Translations under genes and position numbers: made by a program
In this document: positions 8,943-18,016 of the stretch, piece after piece
How the letters are laid out: each line of letters starts with the position of its first letter
Position numbering within the stretch: position 1 is the first letter of the stretch
NCBI GenBank assembly: GCA_958296095.1
Contig: OY282434.1
Span: 1,580,001 to 1,644,000 of the forward strand
Direction of reading: 5' to 3'
DNA length: 64,000 nt
Source: an uncultured Oligoflexales bacterium
GTDB lineage: Bacteria > Bdellovibrionota_B > Oligoflexia > Oligoflexales > JAPPIL01
Notes under the pieces: generated by a model
What the model saw: only the letters and a program-made list of their open reading frames with translations
The model's database searches: none
Told to the model about the DNA's origin: nothing

Positions 8943-9644
8943 CTAGCCAGCCTCAAACATCACCCCGAACGCGATACTGCGACGGCTGAAGTCAGCGCCG
9001 CGGGCGCGCATGACCTGCATTTGTTCCACCTTCAGGGAGAGGTAGACGTTGCTGATGTTAAAGCTGCGTCGCAGGGCATGCATGGCTTGCCTCTCCAATC
9101 TGTGCAGCGAAACGCTGATCGCCGCCTGCATCACTCGGTACGGTTGCCAGAACTTGTTGAGCAGGGGGGAATTGTTTTGTGCCCCAGCATCGCCGCTGCC
9201 CACGCGAGTTTCTTGCCCATAGAGATATTCTAGCCCAATACCGAGATCAAGGCTTACCCATTTGCCCAGTGGCTTGAGGGCCGTGACCAGCATCATCCGT
9301 ACGGGTAAGAGGGTCAGCTGTGTTTCTTCTCCTTTGTCACGCGTGACCGTCTCCCCCTTGACCAGCGCCGCGACTCCGCCATCCTGATACCAGTCGAGGC
9401 CAAACCCCCACCCGATGGCGAACATCTCATGCACGGGCAGATAAGCCGCAGCACTGAGCCCTGCATACCAGCTCGTGCCCCGATAAAGCTTGCCGTAGTG
9501 CGGCAATTCCCCCGTAAAGGTCGGCTTCTTCAAGGCAAATTCAACCCGCTGCATATGCTGAGCGAAGAACTCGAAGAAGGGCAGGCGCAAGGCGTGAGCT
9601 TGCGTGGCACATAGCATCGCCAGTAGCAGGATTATTTTGCGCAT
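8943..9644 (-). CDS. Putative outer-membrane beta-barrel protein
   Basis: I start this at the ATG at 9644 because a strong GGGGGAACG ribosome-binding site precedes it and the product then has a clean signal peptide (MRKIILLLAMLCATQAHA). The mature part (about 215 residues) alternates hydrophobic and polar residues with glycine-aromatic pairs (GWGFGLDWY, LDLGIGLEYLYG) and is typical of a small barrel. No specific family is recognised. Its start overlaps the 3' end of asd by 13 bp. Confidence 0.65.
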   Translation of the reverse strand: MRKIILLLAMLCATQAHALRLPFFEFFAQHMQRVEFALKKPTFTGELPHYGKLYRGTSWYAGLSAAAYLPVHEMFAIGWGFGLDWYQDGGVAALVKGETVTRDKGEETQLTLLPVRMMLVTALKPLGKWVSLDLGIGLEYLYGQETRVGSGDAGAQNNSPLLNKFWQPYRVMQAAISVSLHRLERQAMHALRRSFNISNVYLSLKVEQMQVMRARGADFSRRSIAFGVMFEAG

Positions 9645-10666
9645 CGTTCCCCCGCCAAAATTCTCGTTAAAATCTGCACCGCATTGGTCGCGGCACCCTT
9701 CTTGAGGTTGTGGGCAATGACAAAAAACTGCAGCCAACGACTGCGCGCCTCGCCATAAGGCAACCGCACCCGTGTCACCCACACTTTCGATGAGGCTGCC
9801 ACCGTGCGCGGCGTGGGCAAGCGGGCGTGATCATCCACACTGACCAGTTCCAAGCCTTCCTGTTCCTGCAAGCAGGCTAACGCCTGTGCTCGGCTCACCT
9901 CCTGCTCCAGCTCGACCGTTACCGCCTCACTATGCCCGTGATAGACAGGCACGCGCACCGTCGTGGCATGCATGCGGAGGCGCGGCAAGTCGAGAATACG
10001 GCGTGTCTCGCAGACCATCTTTACCTCTTCAAAGCAATGCCCCGCGGCATCGAAACGATCGATCGCGGCCAGCACATTGCCAGCAATCGGCTGGGCAAAA
10101 ACCTGCGGCACGGCCTGGGCATCGCGCAACTGCTGCTCAAGTTCGGCAACAGCCCTCTGCCCCGCCCCCGACACCGCCTGATACGTGGCAACATCGACTG
10201 CCTGCAAACCAAAACTGCGTCGCAAGGCCGCCAATACTACCACCAGCTGAATAGTCGAGCAGTTCGGATTGGCGACGATGCGATAGGTGTCGCGGTCGAG
10301 CAGTGCCGCGTTCACCTCGGGCACAACCAAGGGCACATCGGCTGCCATCCTGAACGCACTGCTGTTATCAACAACTATAGCATTTTCTGCTGCCAGCCGC
10401 TTGCCATAACGCTGGGCAAAATCTCCCCCAGCACTCAGCAGCACGGCATCAAAACCTGTACAGCAGGAAGGGCGGGCGAACTTACGCACGCGCAGCTGCC
10501 GACTGCCAAAGGGCAAGCTCTGTCCTGCCGAGCGCGGCGAAGCGAAAGCCGTCACATGCTTGAAGCCCGCCGCGGCGAGATCGAGCAACATCTGCCGTCC
10601 CACCGCCCCCGTTGCTCCGATTACCGCGACGCGGGCGCGCTGGTGTGCCTCAGTCACCGTTCTCAT
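9632..10666 (-). CDS. asd: Aspartate-semialdehyde dehydrogenase
   Basis: Catalyses the NADPH-dependent reduction of aspartyl phosphate to aspartate semialdehyde, the branch point to lysine, diaminopimelate, threonine and methionine. The nucleotide loop VIGATGAVGRQM is at the N-terminus and the catalytic cysteine is in ANPNCSTIQL; EVKMVCETRRIL and RVPVYHGHSEAVTVEL are further family segments. The frame is open to 10738 but the start at 10666 places the Rossmann loop at the usual distance. It overlaps the end of pssA by 17 bp, so the genes are co-transcribed. Confidence 0.92.
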   Translation of the reverse strand: MRTVTEAHQRARVAVIGATGAVGRQMLLDLAAAGFKHVTAFASPRSAGQSLPFGSRQLRVRKFARPSCCTGFDAVLLSAGGDFAQRYGKRLAAENAIVVDNSSAFRMAADVPLVVPEVNAALLDRDTYRIVANPNCSTIQLVVVLAALRRSFGLQAVDVATYQAVSGAGQRAVAELEQQLRDAQAVPQVFAQPIAGNVLAAIDRFDAAGHCFEEVKMVCETRRILDLPRLRMHATTVRVPVYHGHSEAVTVELEQEVSRAQALACLQEQEGLELVSVDDHARLPTPRTVAASSKVWVTRVRLPYGEARSRWLQFFVIAHNLKKGAATNAVQILTRILAGERCAK

Positions 10667-11456
10667 CCCCTGCGTGTGGAAAAAGATCATCGTCGGCCGC
10701 GAGCTTCTTCCAACCGCACAACCATTCAACCAAGCCACTCAATCCATAGCAGACCCCGATGACGAAAGCCCACACCGCGGGACGATAGGCGATAATACCG
10801 AGCAAGATAATTGCCAACACCAACAGCTTAAAGGGTTTGATGGCTTTGATACTGAGGGATTTGTGCGAGCGATAAGCGACGTTGGACACCATCGCTAGCG
10901 ATAATACTAGCGTCAAAGCTAGACAGCAGTAGTTGATCGTCAGCGGCGCGGTGGCAAACACCACCAGCTGTCGTAAAAAAGGCAAAGGTGCCTCACCGCT
11001 GCTCTGCAGGTCAGCGATGAAAATAACATAGCTCGCCAAAATTAACGCGGCCATCGGAATAGGCAAGCCGGTAAAGTCGTTGCTGCTCTTGCCTTGATAG
11101 CTGCCGACGTTGAAACGTGCCAAGCGCAACGTACCACAGGCGAGGTAGATAAAGCAGGCAATCCAACCGATACGATCCATGCGCTGCAGACTGTATTGGA
11201 AAATCAAAAAAGACGGTGCGACCCCGAACGACACTAAGTCGCACAACGAGTCGAGTTGGATGCCAAACGAGCTGTGGGTCTTGGTCATCTTGGCGACACG
11301 ACCATCGAGCACATCAAAGACTGCCGCCAGGAAAATCGCATAGGTCGCGGTTTGAAATTCGCCCTGCAGCGATTTGATGATGGCGTAAAAACCCCAGAAC
11401 AAATTGCAAGTAGTTAGCAGATTGGGCAACACGTAGGCAGCGGCGCTGATCTTCAC
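10650..11456 (-). CDS. pssA: CDP-diacylglycerol-serine O-phosphatidyltransferase
   Basis: Makes phosphatidylserine from CDP-diacylglycerol and serine. The CDP-alcohol phosphotransferase motif appears as DVLDGRVAKMTKTHSSFG with IQLDSLCDLVSFG, followed by several membrane helices. The frame is open to an ATG at 11585, but that extra segment contains a promoter-like TATGAT and matches nothing in the family. The GTG at 11456, preceded by GGAGCGAGAG, gives VKISAAAYVLPNLLTTCN, the normal PssA beginning. The first gene of a pssA-asd-outer-membrane-protein run. Confidence 0.88.
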   Translation of the reverse strand: MKISAAAYVLPNLLTTCNLFWGFYAIIKSLQGEFQTATYAIFLAAVFDVLDGRVAKMTKTHSSFGIQLDSLCDLVSFGVAPSFLIFQYSLQRMDRIGWIACFIYLACGTLRLARFNVGSYQGKSSNDFTGLPIPMAALILASYVIFIADLQSSGEAPLPFLRQLVVFATAPLTINYCCLALTLVLSLAMVSNVAYRSHKSLSIKAIKPFKLLVLAIILLGIIAYRPAVWAFVIGVCYGLSGLVEWLCGWKKLAADDDLFPHAGDENGD

Positions 11457-11516
11457 CTCTCGCTCCGCGGGTAGGGCGCGGCAAAGCGGCGTGGCCAATC
11501 CTGTGTCAGCACTGTC

Positions 11517-11545
11517 ATCATACGTCGAGCCTCTAGCGGGCAGAA
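11517..11545 (-). promoter_or_regulatory. Candidate pssA promoter
   Basis: On the minus strand TATGAT (11517-11522) lies 17 nt after TTCTGC. The -10 is good and the -35 weak. Its position supports the GTG start of pssA at 11456. Confidence 0.35.
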
Positions 11546-11606
11546 TCGCTACCCTGTAGTCTGCTGCGATCCTGTCGTTGCGCAATGCATGTGGGCAAGC
11601 AACCTC

Positions 11607-11635
11607 TTGAATTTTCTCCGCCTAGGCATCATAGT
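11607..11635 (+). promoter_or_regulatory. Candidate glyS promoter
   Basis: TTGAAT, a 17-nt spacer and CATAGT stand 40 nt before the ATG at 11676. The location supports that start over upstream in-frame codons. Confidence 0.4.
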
Positions 11636-11675
11636 AGTTTTCTACCCGCGGGGAAAGGGCACTTTGTCTGACTGC

Positions 11676-13211
11676 ATGAACAAGATCGTTTCACTCTGCA
11701 AGCGGCGCGGCTTCGTCTTCCAGAGCAGCGAAATCTACGGTGGCTTGAAATCAGCCTATGACTTCGGCCCCGTCGGCGTAGAGCTGAAACGCAACATCGC
11801 CAACTGCTGGTGGGAGCGAATGGTGCATAGCCGTGACGATGTCGTTGGCTTCGATGCCTCGATCATCATGCACCCCAAAGTGTGGGAGGCATCGGGGCAT
11901 GTGCAGGGGTTCTGCGATCCGCTCGTCGATTGTCTTAACTGTAAGCAGCGTTTTCGGGCTGACAAAGCTCCGCAACAGCCTGTGGGCAAGACGGTCAGTT
12001 ATGTGCAGGGGGGAGCTAGGGAACGGACAAAGAGCCAGGCACGCCGCGAAAAAGGCAAGCGCCTGCAAGGAACGGTGGCCGCGGCTGGCTACGTGTGCCC
12101 CTATTGTGGTGCGCCAACCTTGAGCGCGGAGCGGCGTTTCAACCTCATGTTTCAGAGCAATCTCGGCCCCATCGATCCACGTGCAGAGCTGTTGCATGCC
12201 GTTAAGCACGATGAAGCCCTGACACTGGCAGATGTGCGCGCCCGCTTGCAGCAACTTGACCACAGCAGCACGGTCTACTTGCGACCTGAGACAGCACAGG
12301 CGTTGTTTGTGCAATTTGCCAATGTCATGCAGACGACAGGACAAAAAATTCCCTTTGGCATTGCCCAGCTGGGCAAGTCTTTTCGCAACGAGATTGTCAC
12401 CGAGCATTTTATTTTTCGTGCCTGTGAATTCGAGCAGATGGAGTTGGAGTATTTTATTTCCCCCGACAGTTGGCAAGAACAGCTTGAATATTGGAAAACA
12501 GAACGCCTCAACTGGTATCTCGCCCTGGCCAACAACGCCGCGTCGTTTCGCTTGCGCCAGCATAGCCGCGCCGAGTTGGCACACTATGCACAGGACTGCT
12601 ACGACATTGAGTTTCTGTTTCCCTGGGGCTGGGATGAATTAGAGGGCATTGCCTCGCGTGGCGATTACGACTTGCGCAGTCATCAGCAGGCGACGGGGGC
12701 GAAGCTCAGCTACTTTGACCCGCACAAAGTCGATGCCGAGAGCGGCAAGCAGGGTGTGCGCTACACGCCGTACGTGATCGAACCCTCAGCAGGCTTGACC
12801 CGTGGGGTGTTGGCACTGCTGCTCGATGCTTATCGGGAAGATAAGGGAGTCGATCATCAGGGACGGGAGAAACTGCGGCTGTTTTTGCAACTGCACCCTT
12901 GCCTGGCGCCCTACAAGGCGGCGGTGTTGCCGCTGGTAAAAAATGACGCGCAGCAGGTTGAACTGGCACAACGCATCACACGAGAACTAAAAAAACGCCA
13001 GCTGCACATCTGTTACGACGACAATCAATCGATTGGCAAACGCTATGCCCGCCACGATGAGATTGGCACACCGTTTTGCATCACCATCGATGCGCAGTCG
13101 CTTGCCGACGAGACCGTGACCTGGCGCGACCGTGACACCACTAGCCAGCAACGCTTGCCCTGCACCGCCCTGGCGGACAAGATAGCCGCGGCACTCGTGC
13201 TATCGGTGTAG
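11676..13211 (+). CDS. glyS: Glycyl-tRNA synthetase, single-chain (alpha2) type
   Basis: Class II synthetase of about 511 residues, of the dimeric type found in eukaryotes, archaea and some bacteria, not the alpha2beta2 type of E. coli. RGFVFQSSEIYGGLKSAYDF is the family N-terminus. Motif 2 and the active site show as FNLMFQSNLGPIDPRAE, YLRPETAQALFVQF and FRNEI. Cysteine pairs CLNC and CPYC form the zinc knuckle of the insertion domain. The C-terminal anticodon-binding domain contains YDDNQSIGKRYARHDEIGTP. The ATG at 11676 is chosen over the upstream frame because it matches the family start. Confidence 0.92.
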   Translation: MNKIVSLCKRRGFVFQSSEIYGGLKSAYDFGPVGVELKRNIANCWWERMVHSRDDVVGFDASIIMHPKVWEASGHVQGFCDPLVDCLNCKQRFRADKAPQQPVGKTVSYVQGGARERTKSQARREKGKRLQGTVAAAGYVCPYCGAPTLSAERRFNLMFQSNLGPIDPRAELLHAVKHDEALTLADVRARLQQLDHSSTVYLRPETAQALFVQFANVMQTTGQKIPFGIAQLGKSFRNEIVTEHFIFRACEFEQMELEYFISPDSWQEQLEYWKTERLNWYLALANNAASFRLRQHSRAELAHYAQDCYDIEFLFPWGWDELEGIASRGDYDLRSHQQATGAKLSYFDPHKVDAESGKQGVRYTPYVIEPSAGLTRGVLALLLDAYREDKGVDHQGREKLRLFLQLHPCLAPYKAAVLPLVKNDAQQVELAQRITRELKKRQLHICYDDNQSIGKRYARHDEIGTPFCITIDAQSLADETVTWRDRDTTSQQRLPCTALADKIAAALVLSV

Positions 13212-13214
13212 CTG

Positions 13215-14351
13215 GTGAGTATCGGGCTGGATTTTCTCGCACCAACGACCGCAGTCGCCAAGCAGGTCGGCGAGTTCTGGACCGCTAGGCAACGCCAGGG
13301 GCATTCCTTGCACGAGGTTTCGTATCGTGCCTGCTTCAAGCCACAGTTGCCTGCCTATTGCATCGCCAGATTTTGCCCTGCTGAGGGTGTGGTCTATGAT
13401 CCGTTTATGGGACGAGGCACAACCTTGATCGAGGCGCAATTGCGCGGACGCGGCGCGGTCGGTAACGACATAAACCCGTTGGCGATAGTTTTAACCAAGC
13501 CCCGTCTCAATCCGCCGTCTTTGTCCGATATTGACAGGCGTTTGCACGCAATCGATCTCGCTTGGCCTCAGGCAATAGATGCGCAGCTAGAAGTTTTTTT
13601 TCACCAGACTACCCTGCGGGAAATTTACGCCTGGCGAGCCTATTTTGCTAAACGTCAGCCTCTCGATCGAACCGATGCCTGGCTGCAGATGGTTGCTTGT
13701 GGGCGTTTGACTGGGCACTCGTCGGGATTTTTCTCGGTCTACACACTGCCACCCAACCAAGCCACGTCGATCAAGGCCCAACGCAAGATCAACAGCAAAC
13801 GTCAGCAGACACCAAGCTACCGAGACACTAAATCCCTGATATGGCGCAAGTCGCGGCAGTTGTTGCGGCAGGTGCTACCGTCTGCTTATCGACGGCACGA
13901 TACCCTGTTGCTAACGACCTCCGCCGATTATACGCCAGAGATTGCCGCTGCTTCTGTTGATCTGGTCGTCACCTCACCGCCTTTTCTCGACACCGTCGAT
14001 TATCACCAAGACAATTGGCTACGTATGTGGTTCTGTGATGTTAGCATAGATAGAGACAAGCTTTGGCAAATTAGAGATGTGCAGACCTGGGTAACCAGTA
14101 TGACCGCCGTCTTTGCTGAACTGCGCAGGGTGCTAAAACCAACGGGGGTTATCGCTTTTGAGGTTGGCGAGGTGCGCGGTGGAGAGCTGTGCCTCGAAGA
14201 TCAAGTTGTCACCGCCGCGCAACGCACAGGGTTGTCCTGTACAGAAATACTGATAAACAGCCAACACTTCACCAAGACCGCCAACTGCTGGGGCATAGAT
14301 AACAACAGCCGTGGCACCAACAGCAACCGTATCGTTATGTTGCGTAAGTGA
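13215..14351 (+). CDS. DNA methyltransferase, TSPPF type (probable N4-cytosine or N6-adenine)
   Basis: A 378-residue amino-methyltransferase. The AdoMet loop is DPFMGRGTTLIEAQ at about residue 62 and the catalytic motif is TSPPFLDTVDYH near residue 255, giving the beta-class (circularly permuted) order. The SPPF form is commonest in N4-cytosine enzymes. It begins with GTG 3 bp after glyS and is followed by a small overlapping gene and a second methyltransferase, as in type II systems with an asymmetric site. No endonuclease is recognisable nearby. Confidence 0.82.
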   Translation: MSIGLDFLAPTTAVAKQVGEFWTARQRQGHSLHEVSYRACFKPQLPAYCIARFCPAEGVVYDPFMGRGTTLIEAQLRGRGAVGNDINPLAIVLTKPRLNPPSLSDIDRRLHAIDLAWPQAIDAQLEVFFHQTTLREIYAWRAYFAKRQPLDRTDAWLQMVACGRLTGHSSGFFSVYTLPPNQATSIKAQRKINSKRQQTPSYRDTKSLIWRKSRQLLRQVLPSAYRRHDTLLLTTSADYTPEIAAASVDLVVTSPPFLDTVDYHQDNWLRMWFCDVSIDRDKLWQIRDVQTWVTSMTAVFAELRRVLKPTGVIAFEVGEVRGGELCLEDQVVTAAQRTGLSCTEILINSQHFTKTANCWGIDNNSRGTNSNRIVMLRK

Positions 14352-14577
14352 GAACTCTCGTTATGAAGAGCACGGCTTGAAGGCGGTTCTTGCCTTGACG
14401 GGGTTGTCCAACGAATCATTCAAACGATTGATTACCTTTGTCAGACTCACAAAAGATACACAGTTGGTCGAAGCATACGATGACGTTTTCACCTTCAAAG
14501 ACTCAGAAGTTCAAAGATTTCGTGCATCCGTGAAAAAAATTCTCTCACCAGGAGGTGACAGTGACAAAAAAAAATAA
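14311..14577 (+). CDS. Small protein between two DNA methyltransferases
   Basis: Up to 88 residues, overlapping the previous gene by 41 bp and the next by 17 bp. The part after the first methyltransferase (HGLKAVLALTGLSNESFKRL onward) is rich in charged residues and looks like a real helical protein. No family is recognised. It may be a restriction-modification accessory protein or the remnant of an endonuclease. The true start is uncertain because the first 14 codons lie inside the upstream gene. Confidence 0.45.
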   Translation: MAPTATVSLCCVSENSRYEEHGLKAVLALTGLSNESFKRLITFVRLTKDTQLVEAYDDVFTFKDSEVQRFRASVKKILSPGGDSDKKK

Positions 14578-15499
14578 TCACCACTACGACATTATTCATG
14601 GTGACTGCCTAGATGTCCTGCGAGAAATTCCTACAAACAGCATCGATGTCACCTTTGCCGATCCGCCGTTCAATCTCAACAAGAAGTATGGTGATTACCG
14701 TGATCGCCAAGATTTTCACGACTATTTGCAGTGGTGCAAGAAGTGGTTGCAGGAGATGGTTCGGATAACCAAGACAAGCGGGTCGATTTTTGTGCACAAT
14801 ATCCCCAAGTGGTTAACTTATTATGCGACGTTTCTCAACGACATCGCCGACTTTAGGCATTGGATATCTTGGGATGCGCCGTCATCGCCAATGGGTAAGA
14901 GCTTGCAACCATCGCATTACGGGCTTCTCTACTATGCCAAAGATCGACGACTGAACAAATTTCACGAACTTCGCTACCCGCACAAGCGTTGTCGCAAATG
15001 TGATTATCTCAGCAAAGATTACGGTGGCAAAAAATCAAAGCTGCATCCCTTCGGCCCCCTCGTTTCCGATGTTTGGAGCGACATACATCGTATCCGTCAC
15101 AACAAACGTCGTGATCCACACCCCTGCCAACTGCCGATACATCTGTTGGAGCGCATCATCTTGATGAGTAGCGATGCAGGGGACACGATCCTCGACCCGT
15201 TCATCGGCACAGGCACAACCGCTATTGCCGCGGCCAGACTTGGCAGAAGGGCAATCGGTATCGACATCGACAGCCAATACATTGACATCACAAGAGCCAA
15301 ACTGTCTACAGGTATTCCGCAAACTAAACTAGGCAATACTTGGGTTAGCCTATTCTGTAAAGAAATCATCACCATTGCTGACTGTGATTGGCAACAACTG
15401 GAGGCATATTTTCTTGTTCCAGACAACATTGCCCATATAGATCATGTGAGAATTCTCCCAGATAATAGAGAAACACCTGATGTCGTGTTGCCAGGGTAA
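14561..15499 (+). CDS. DNA methyltransferase, DPPF type (probable N6-adenine)
   Basis: About 312 residues. The catalytic motif ADPPFNLNKKYGDY comes first and the AdoMet loop LDPFIGTGTTAIAAARLG later, the beta-class order. The GTG at 14561 is preferred because GGAGG stands 5 nt upstream; an earlier in-frame GTG at 14555 overlaps that site. A CRKCDYL segment sits mid-protein. About 55 residues follow the methyltransferase core (after RAKLSTG) and match nothing I know. Together with the gene at 13215 it could protect both strands of an asymmetric site. Confidence 0.85.
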   Translation: MTKKNNHHYDIIHGDCLDVLREIPTNSIDVTFADPPFNLNKKYGDYRDRQDFHDYLQWCKKWLQEMVRITKTSGSIFVHNIPKWLTYYATFLNDIADFRHWISWDAPSSPMGKSLQPSHYGLLYYAKDRRLNKFHELRYPHKRCRKCDYLSKDYGGKKSKLHPFGPLVSDVWSDIHRIRHNKRRDPHPCQLPIHLLERIILMSSDAGDTILDPFIGTGTTAIAAARLGRRAIGIDIDSQYIDITRAKLSTGIPQTKLGNTWVSLFCKEIITIADCDWQQLEAYFLVPDNIAHIDHVRILPDNRETPDVVLPG

Positions 15500-15562
15500 C
15501 GTTTACTGCACCGAGACCACACTTGCTGTCTTGCCCGCACGCGCAGAAATACGGCGCATAAC

Positions 15563-17386
15563 CTAGCTGGAAGTAACTTTGGCGGTAATAATATCCGTGC
15601 TGTGATACTGCTGGTGATGGACGGAGTGGGTAATGCCTTTGATAATACGTAGTGGCAGGTGTTCCTCCACGTGGAAATCTGCCTGCGTGCTCAGCAGTGC
15701 TATCTGGTCAGATAAGTTTTCATCCCCTGCGGCCGAGGCGATAAATTCCATCGTAACTGCTTTGCTGTTCGCCTCCACAGCCAGGAGCAGGTTGCGCTTG
15801 CCAGCTTGTTCCTCCAGCCTGTGGGTAAGCACGAGCATAACTTCCTCACCAGCAGCGTAGAGGCGTTTGATGGCTTTTTCGCCCCAGCCATGTGCAGTAG
15901 CCAAGTCCTTCAGCAGAGCATTGATGGCTGGCAACGATTGCATCTCAAGTTTTGTCCGCATCTTTTTAGGGAGGGGTGTTGAAATTTTCAGGAGGATGGC
16001 AAGCAAGATAGCGGTTAGACCACCCGCGGTCAGGCTGTTGCCCAAAAAACTCTCCCACACCGACAGCTCAGTGCCAGTGTGAGTCTGAAAGCTGGCGGAA
16101 ATTCCGACCCAGAGAGAGATGCCGACAAGCAGAGATTTGTGCGTGTCCAAACCGTCCCTGACAATTATGCGCAGGCCCGCGTTGAAGATGGCCACGGTCA
16201 TCATCAGCAGACAGCCACTCGCAACGGGAATAGGAATGGTCAACAGCAGTGCTAATAGTTTGGGCGAAAAAGCAATGGCAGCTAAAGTGAGACCCGTGCA
16301 TATACCTACCCTCCGAGCAGTCACTCCCGCAGACTCGATTATCAGCATGTTGGACGACCAAGTGAAGGTCGGCACTGTGCCAAATAGTCCTGATAAAAAG
16401 CAGCTCAGGCTATTCACCGTAATCCCGCCCTGCACCTCCTTAAAATTTGCTGTTCTCGGTTGGCGCCAAGCAATTCTCTGCACGGCAATAACGTCACCAG
16501 TTATCTTGCTGACTATCACCACACTGACCATAACGAAGGGGGGTAGGAGTGCCCAAAAATCCGGCCCGAAGCTAAGGTCAAAGCCAGGCCACTTCGCCGC
16601 AGGAGGCATGCCGATCCAAGCAGACACCGACACCAGACTCAGATCGTATGTGCCGACGATCATGTAGACCAGACAGCCGACCGCAATGCCGATTATGGCT
16701 ACGAAGAGGCGTGGCCAGCCTTTGGCGAGGATGGAGATCAAGGTCATAGACAACATCGTTGCCGCGCTACTTGACAGCGATGGCAGGGTTGAGCCATCTG
16801 GCGCAGGTTTTCCTAAGAGGCCTAAAACAACCTGCGCGATGCTGGCGGCAACAAGCACCAACATGATGCCCGCGACCACAGGGGTGATGATACGTCGCAG
16901 CAACACAAGTCTGGTGCAGAGTAAGTACTGCACCAGCGCGGCAACGACGGTCAGAGTGGCTAGCAGTGGAGTTCCGCCCGCCGTTATTGCCGAGATGGAG
17001 ATTGCCACAAAAGGCGCTGCAGAACCGATGATGAGCGGATAACCTGCGCCAATCCGACCCCAACGCATAGATAGCAGAACGGTCATAGATCCACACACCA
17101 GCAAGGAGGCGAAGACACACCAAATACCATGCGTGGCGGCAATACCTGCCGAATCCATCATGACAGTGGGAATTGCGATTATCCCTGCCGCGCAGGCGGC
17201 GACAGATTGTATTGCCACAGGCATACACACCGACAGGGGGGCTTGCTCGTCAGGCTCATAGCGAATTTTTCTTTCCTGCTCCTCAGTGAATTTAGCGTCA
17301 TTTGCCACTAGCACCTGCCGTTGCTGGGGAGATCGCGCTCCCGCCTTCAAGTTGACACACATCTTAGGTTGCCGTGCTCCTAGCAC
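15563..17386 (-). CDS. NCS2-family nucleobase (xanthine/uracil) permease with ATPase-like tail
   Basis: A 607-residue inner-membrane transporter. Some 12-14 membrane helices (residues about 50-475) carry family segments such as GAGYPLIIGSAAPFVA, KITGDVIAVQRIAWR and GGITVNSLSCFLSGLFGTVP, which places it in the uracil/xanthine permease family. The last 130 residues are soluble and resemble an anti-sigma/HATPase fold (YAAGEEVMLVLTHRLEEQAG with later VTMEFIASAAGDENL). Substrate cannot be assigned from sequence. The start is uncertain; an ATG at 17362 is an alternative. It converges with the methyltransferase gene. Confidence 0.8.
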   Translation of the reverse strand: MLGARQPKMCVNLKAGARSPQQRQVLVANDAKFTEEQERKIRYEPDEQAPLSVCMPVAIQSVAACAAGIIAIPTVMMDSAGIAATHGIWCVFASLLVCGSMTVLLSMRWGRIGAGYPLIIGSAAPFVAISISAITAGGTPLLATLTVVAALVQYLLCTRLVLLRRIITPVVAGIMLVLVAASIAQVVLGLLGKPAPDGSTLPSLSSSAATMLSMTLISILAKGWPRLFVAIIGIAVGCLVYMIVGTYDLSLVSVSAWIGMPPAAKWPGFDLSFGPDFWALLPPFVMVSVVIVSKITGDVIAVQRIAWRQPRTANFKEVQGGITVNSLSCFLSGLFGTVPTFTWSSNMLIIESAGVTARRVGICTGLTLAAIAFSPKLLALLLTIPIPVASGCLLMMTVAIFNAGLRIIVRDGLDTHKSLLVGISLWVGISASFQTHTGTELSVWESFLGNSLTAGGLTAILLAILLKISTPLPKKMRTKLEMQSLPAINALLKDLATAHGWGEKAIKRLYAAGEEVMLVLTHRLEEQAGKRNLLLAVEANSKAVTMEFIASAAGDENLSDQIALLSTQADFHVEEHLPLRIIKGITHSVHHQQYHSTDIITAKVTSS

Positions 17387-18016
17387 ATAACGGCGGATAT
17401 GTGAAGGAGCAGAAGCATGCTTCCTATTTCACGCGAATATCGTGTTTCGCTACTTAGCCCGTACCTCCGTTGTCTTGGCGAGGCGCAGACCTGCCGAGAA
17501 ACTCTCCCCTGAGATAGGTGCAAGCACATGTAGGGAGGCTTGGGGGCAAGCCTGAATGCAATCGCGAGAGGTCTGAGAACAAGCAGCGAGCGGGGAGCTA
17601 GGAAGCGGCAAAAAGCCGCGCAGCCGAGCGATACAAACAGCATCGCGTAGCGATGAGCTAGGAAGCGAGCGATACAAAAGGCCGCAGCGCAGCGAACGAC
17701 CTCGCCCCGCCGTTCATGGAGCTCTCGGTAGGCGAGAGGTGTGGGCAACCGCCGAGAGGTCTGATGACAGGCAGGGAGGCTTGGGGGCAAGCCTCAACGC
17801 AATACAGGGAGATCTGAGAACAAGCAGCGAGCGGGGAGCTAGGAAGCGGCAAAAAGTCCAGCGAGCGTAGCGAGCGAGAAAGCGGCAAACAGTCTCGTAA
17901 GGCGAGCGATACGAAGAGTCGCGTAGCAAAGAACCAAGCGCAGCGCTTGGTTCTTCTGATCCAGAACTTGCCTAACCGAGGTTGCTGTGCGATATTGGTG
18001 AACGAGGGAGGGTTAG
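17387..18016. repeat. Intergenic repeat cluster 3
   Basis: No gene in 630 bp. It contains one composite MITE-like element (17490-17732), then repeated CAAGCCTCAACGCAATACAG / GAGAACAAGCAGCGAGCGGG units and a GCGAGC-rich tail reaching 17945. The last 60 bp before the Rpn gene are unique. Confidence 0.8.
17490..17732 (+). mobile_element. Composite MITE-like element, copy 4
   Basis: CCTGCCGAGA at the left and TCTCGGTAGG at the right enclose 243 bp. The middle is replaced by CCTGAATGCAATCGCGAGAG-type and GCGAGC-type modules. The right half resumes at GCGCAGCGAACGACCTCGCC, the same junction as in copy 3. Confidence 0.7.

Noticed and set aside
9932-10762. A 276-codon plus-strand frame
   Set aside because: It is entirely antisense to asd and pssA, whose products are well supported.
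11751-12584. A 277-codon minus-strand frame
   Set aside because: Antisense to glyS; no recognisable domain.
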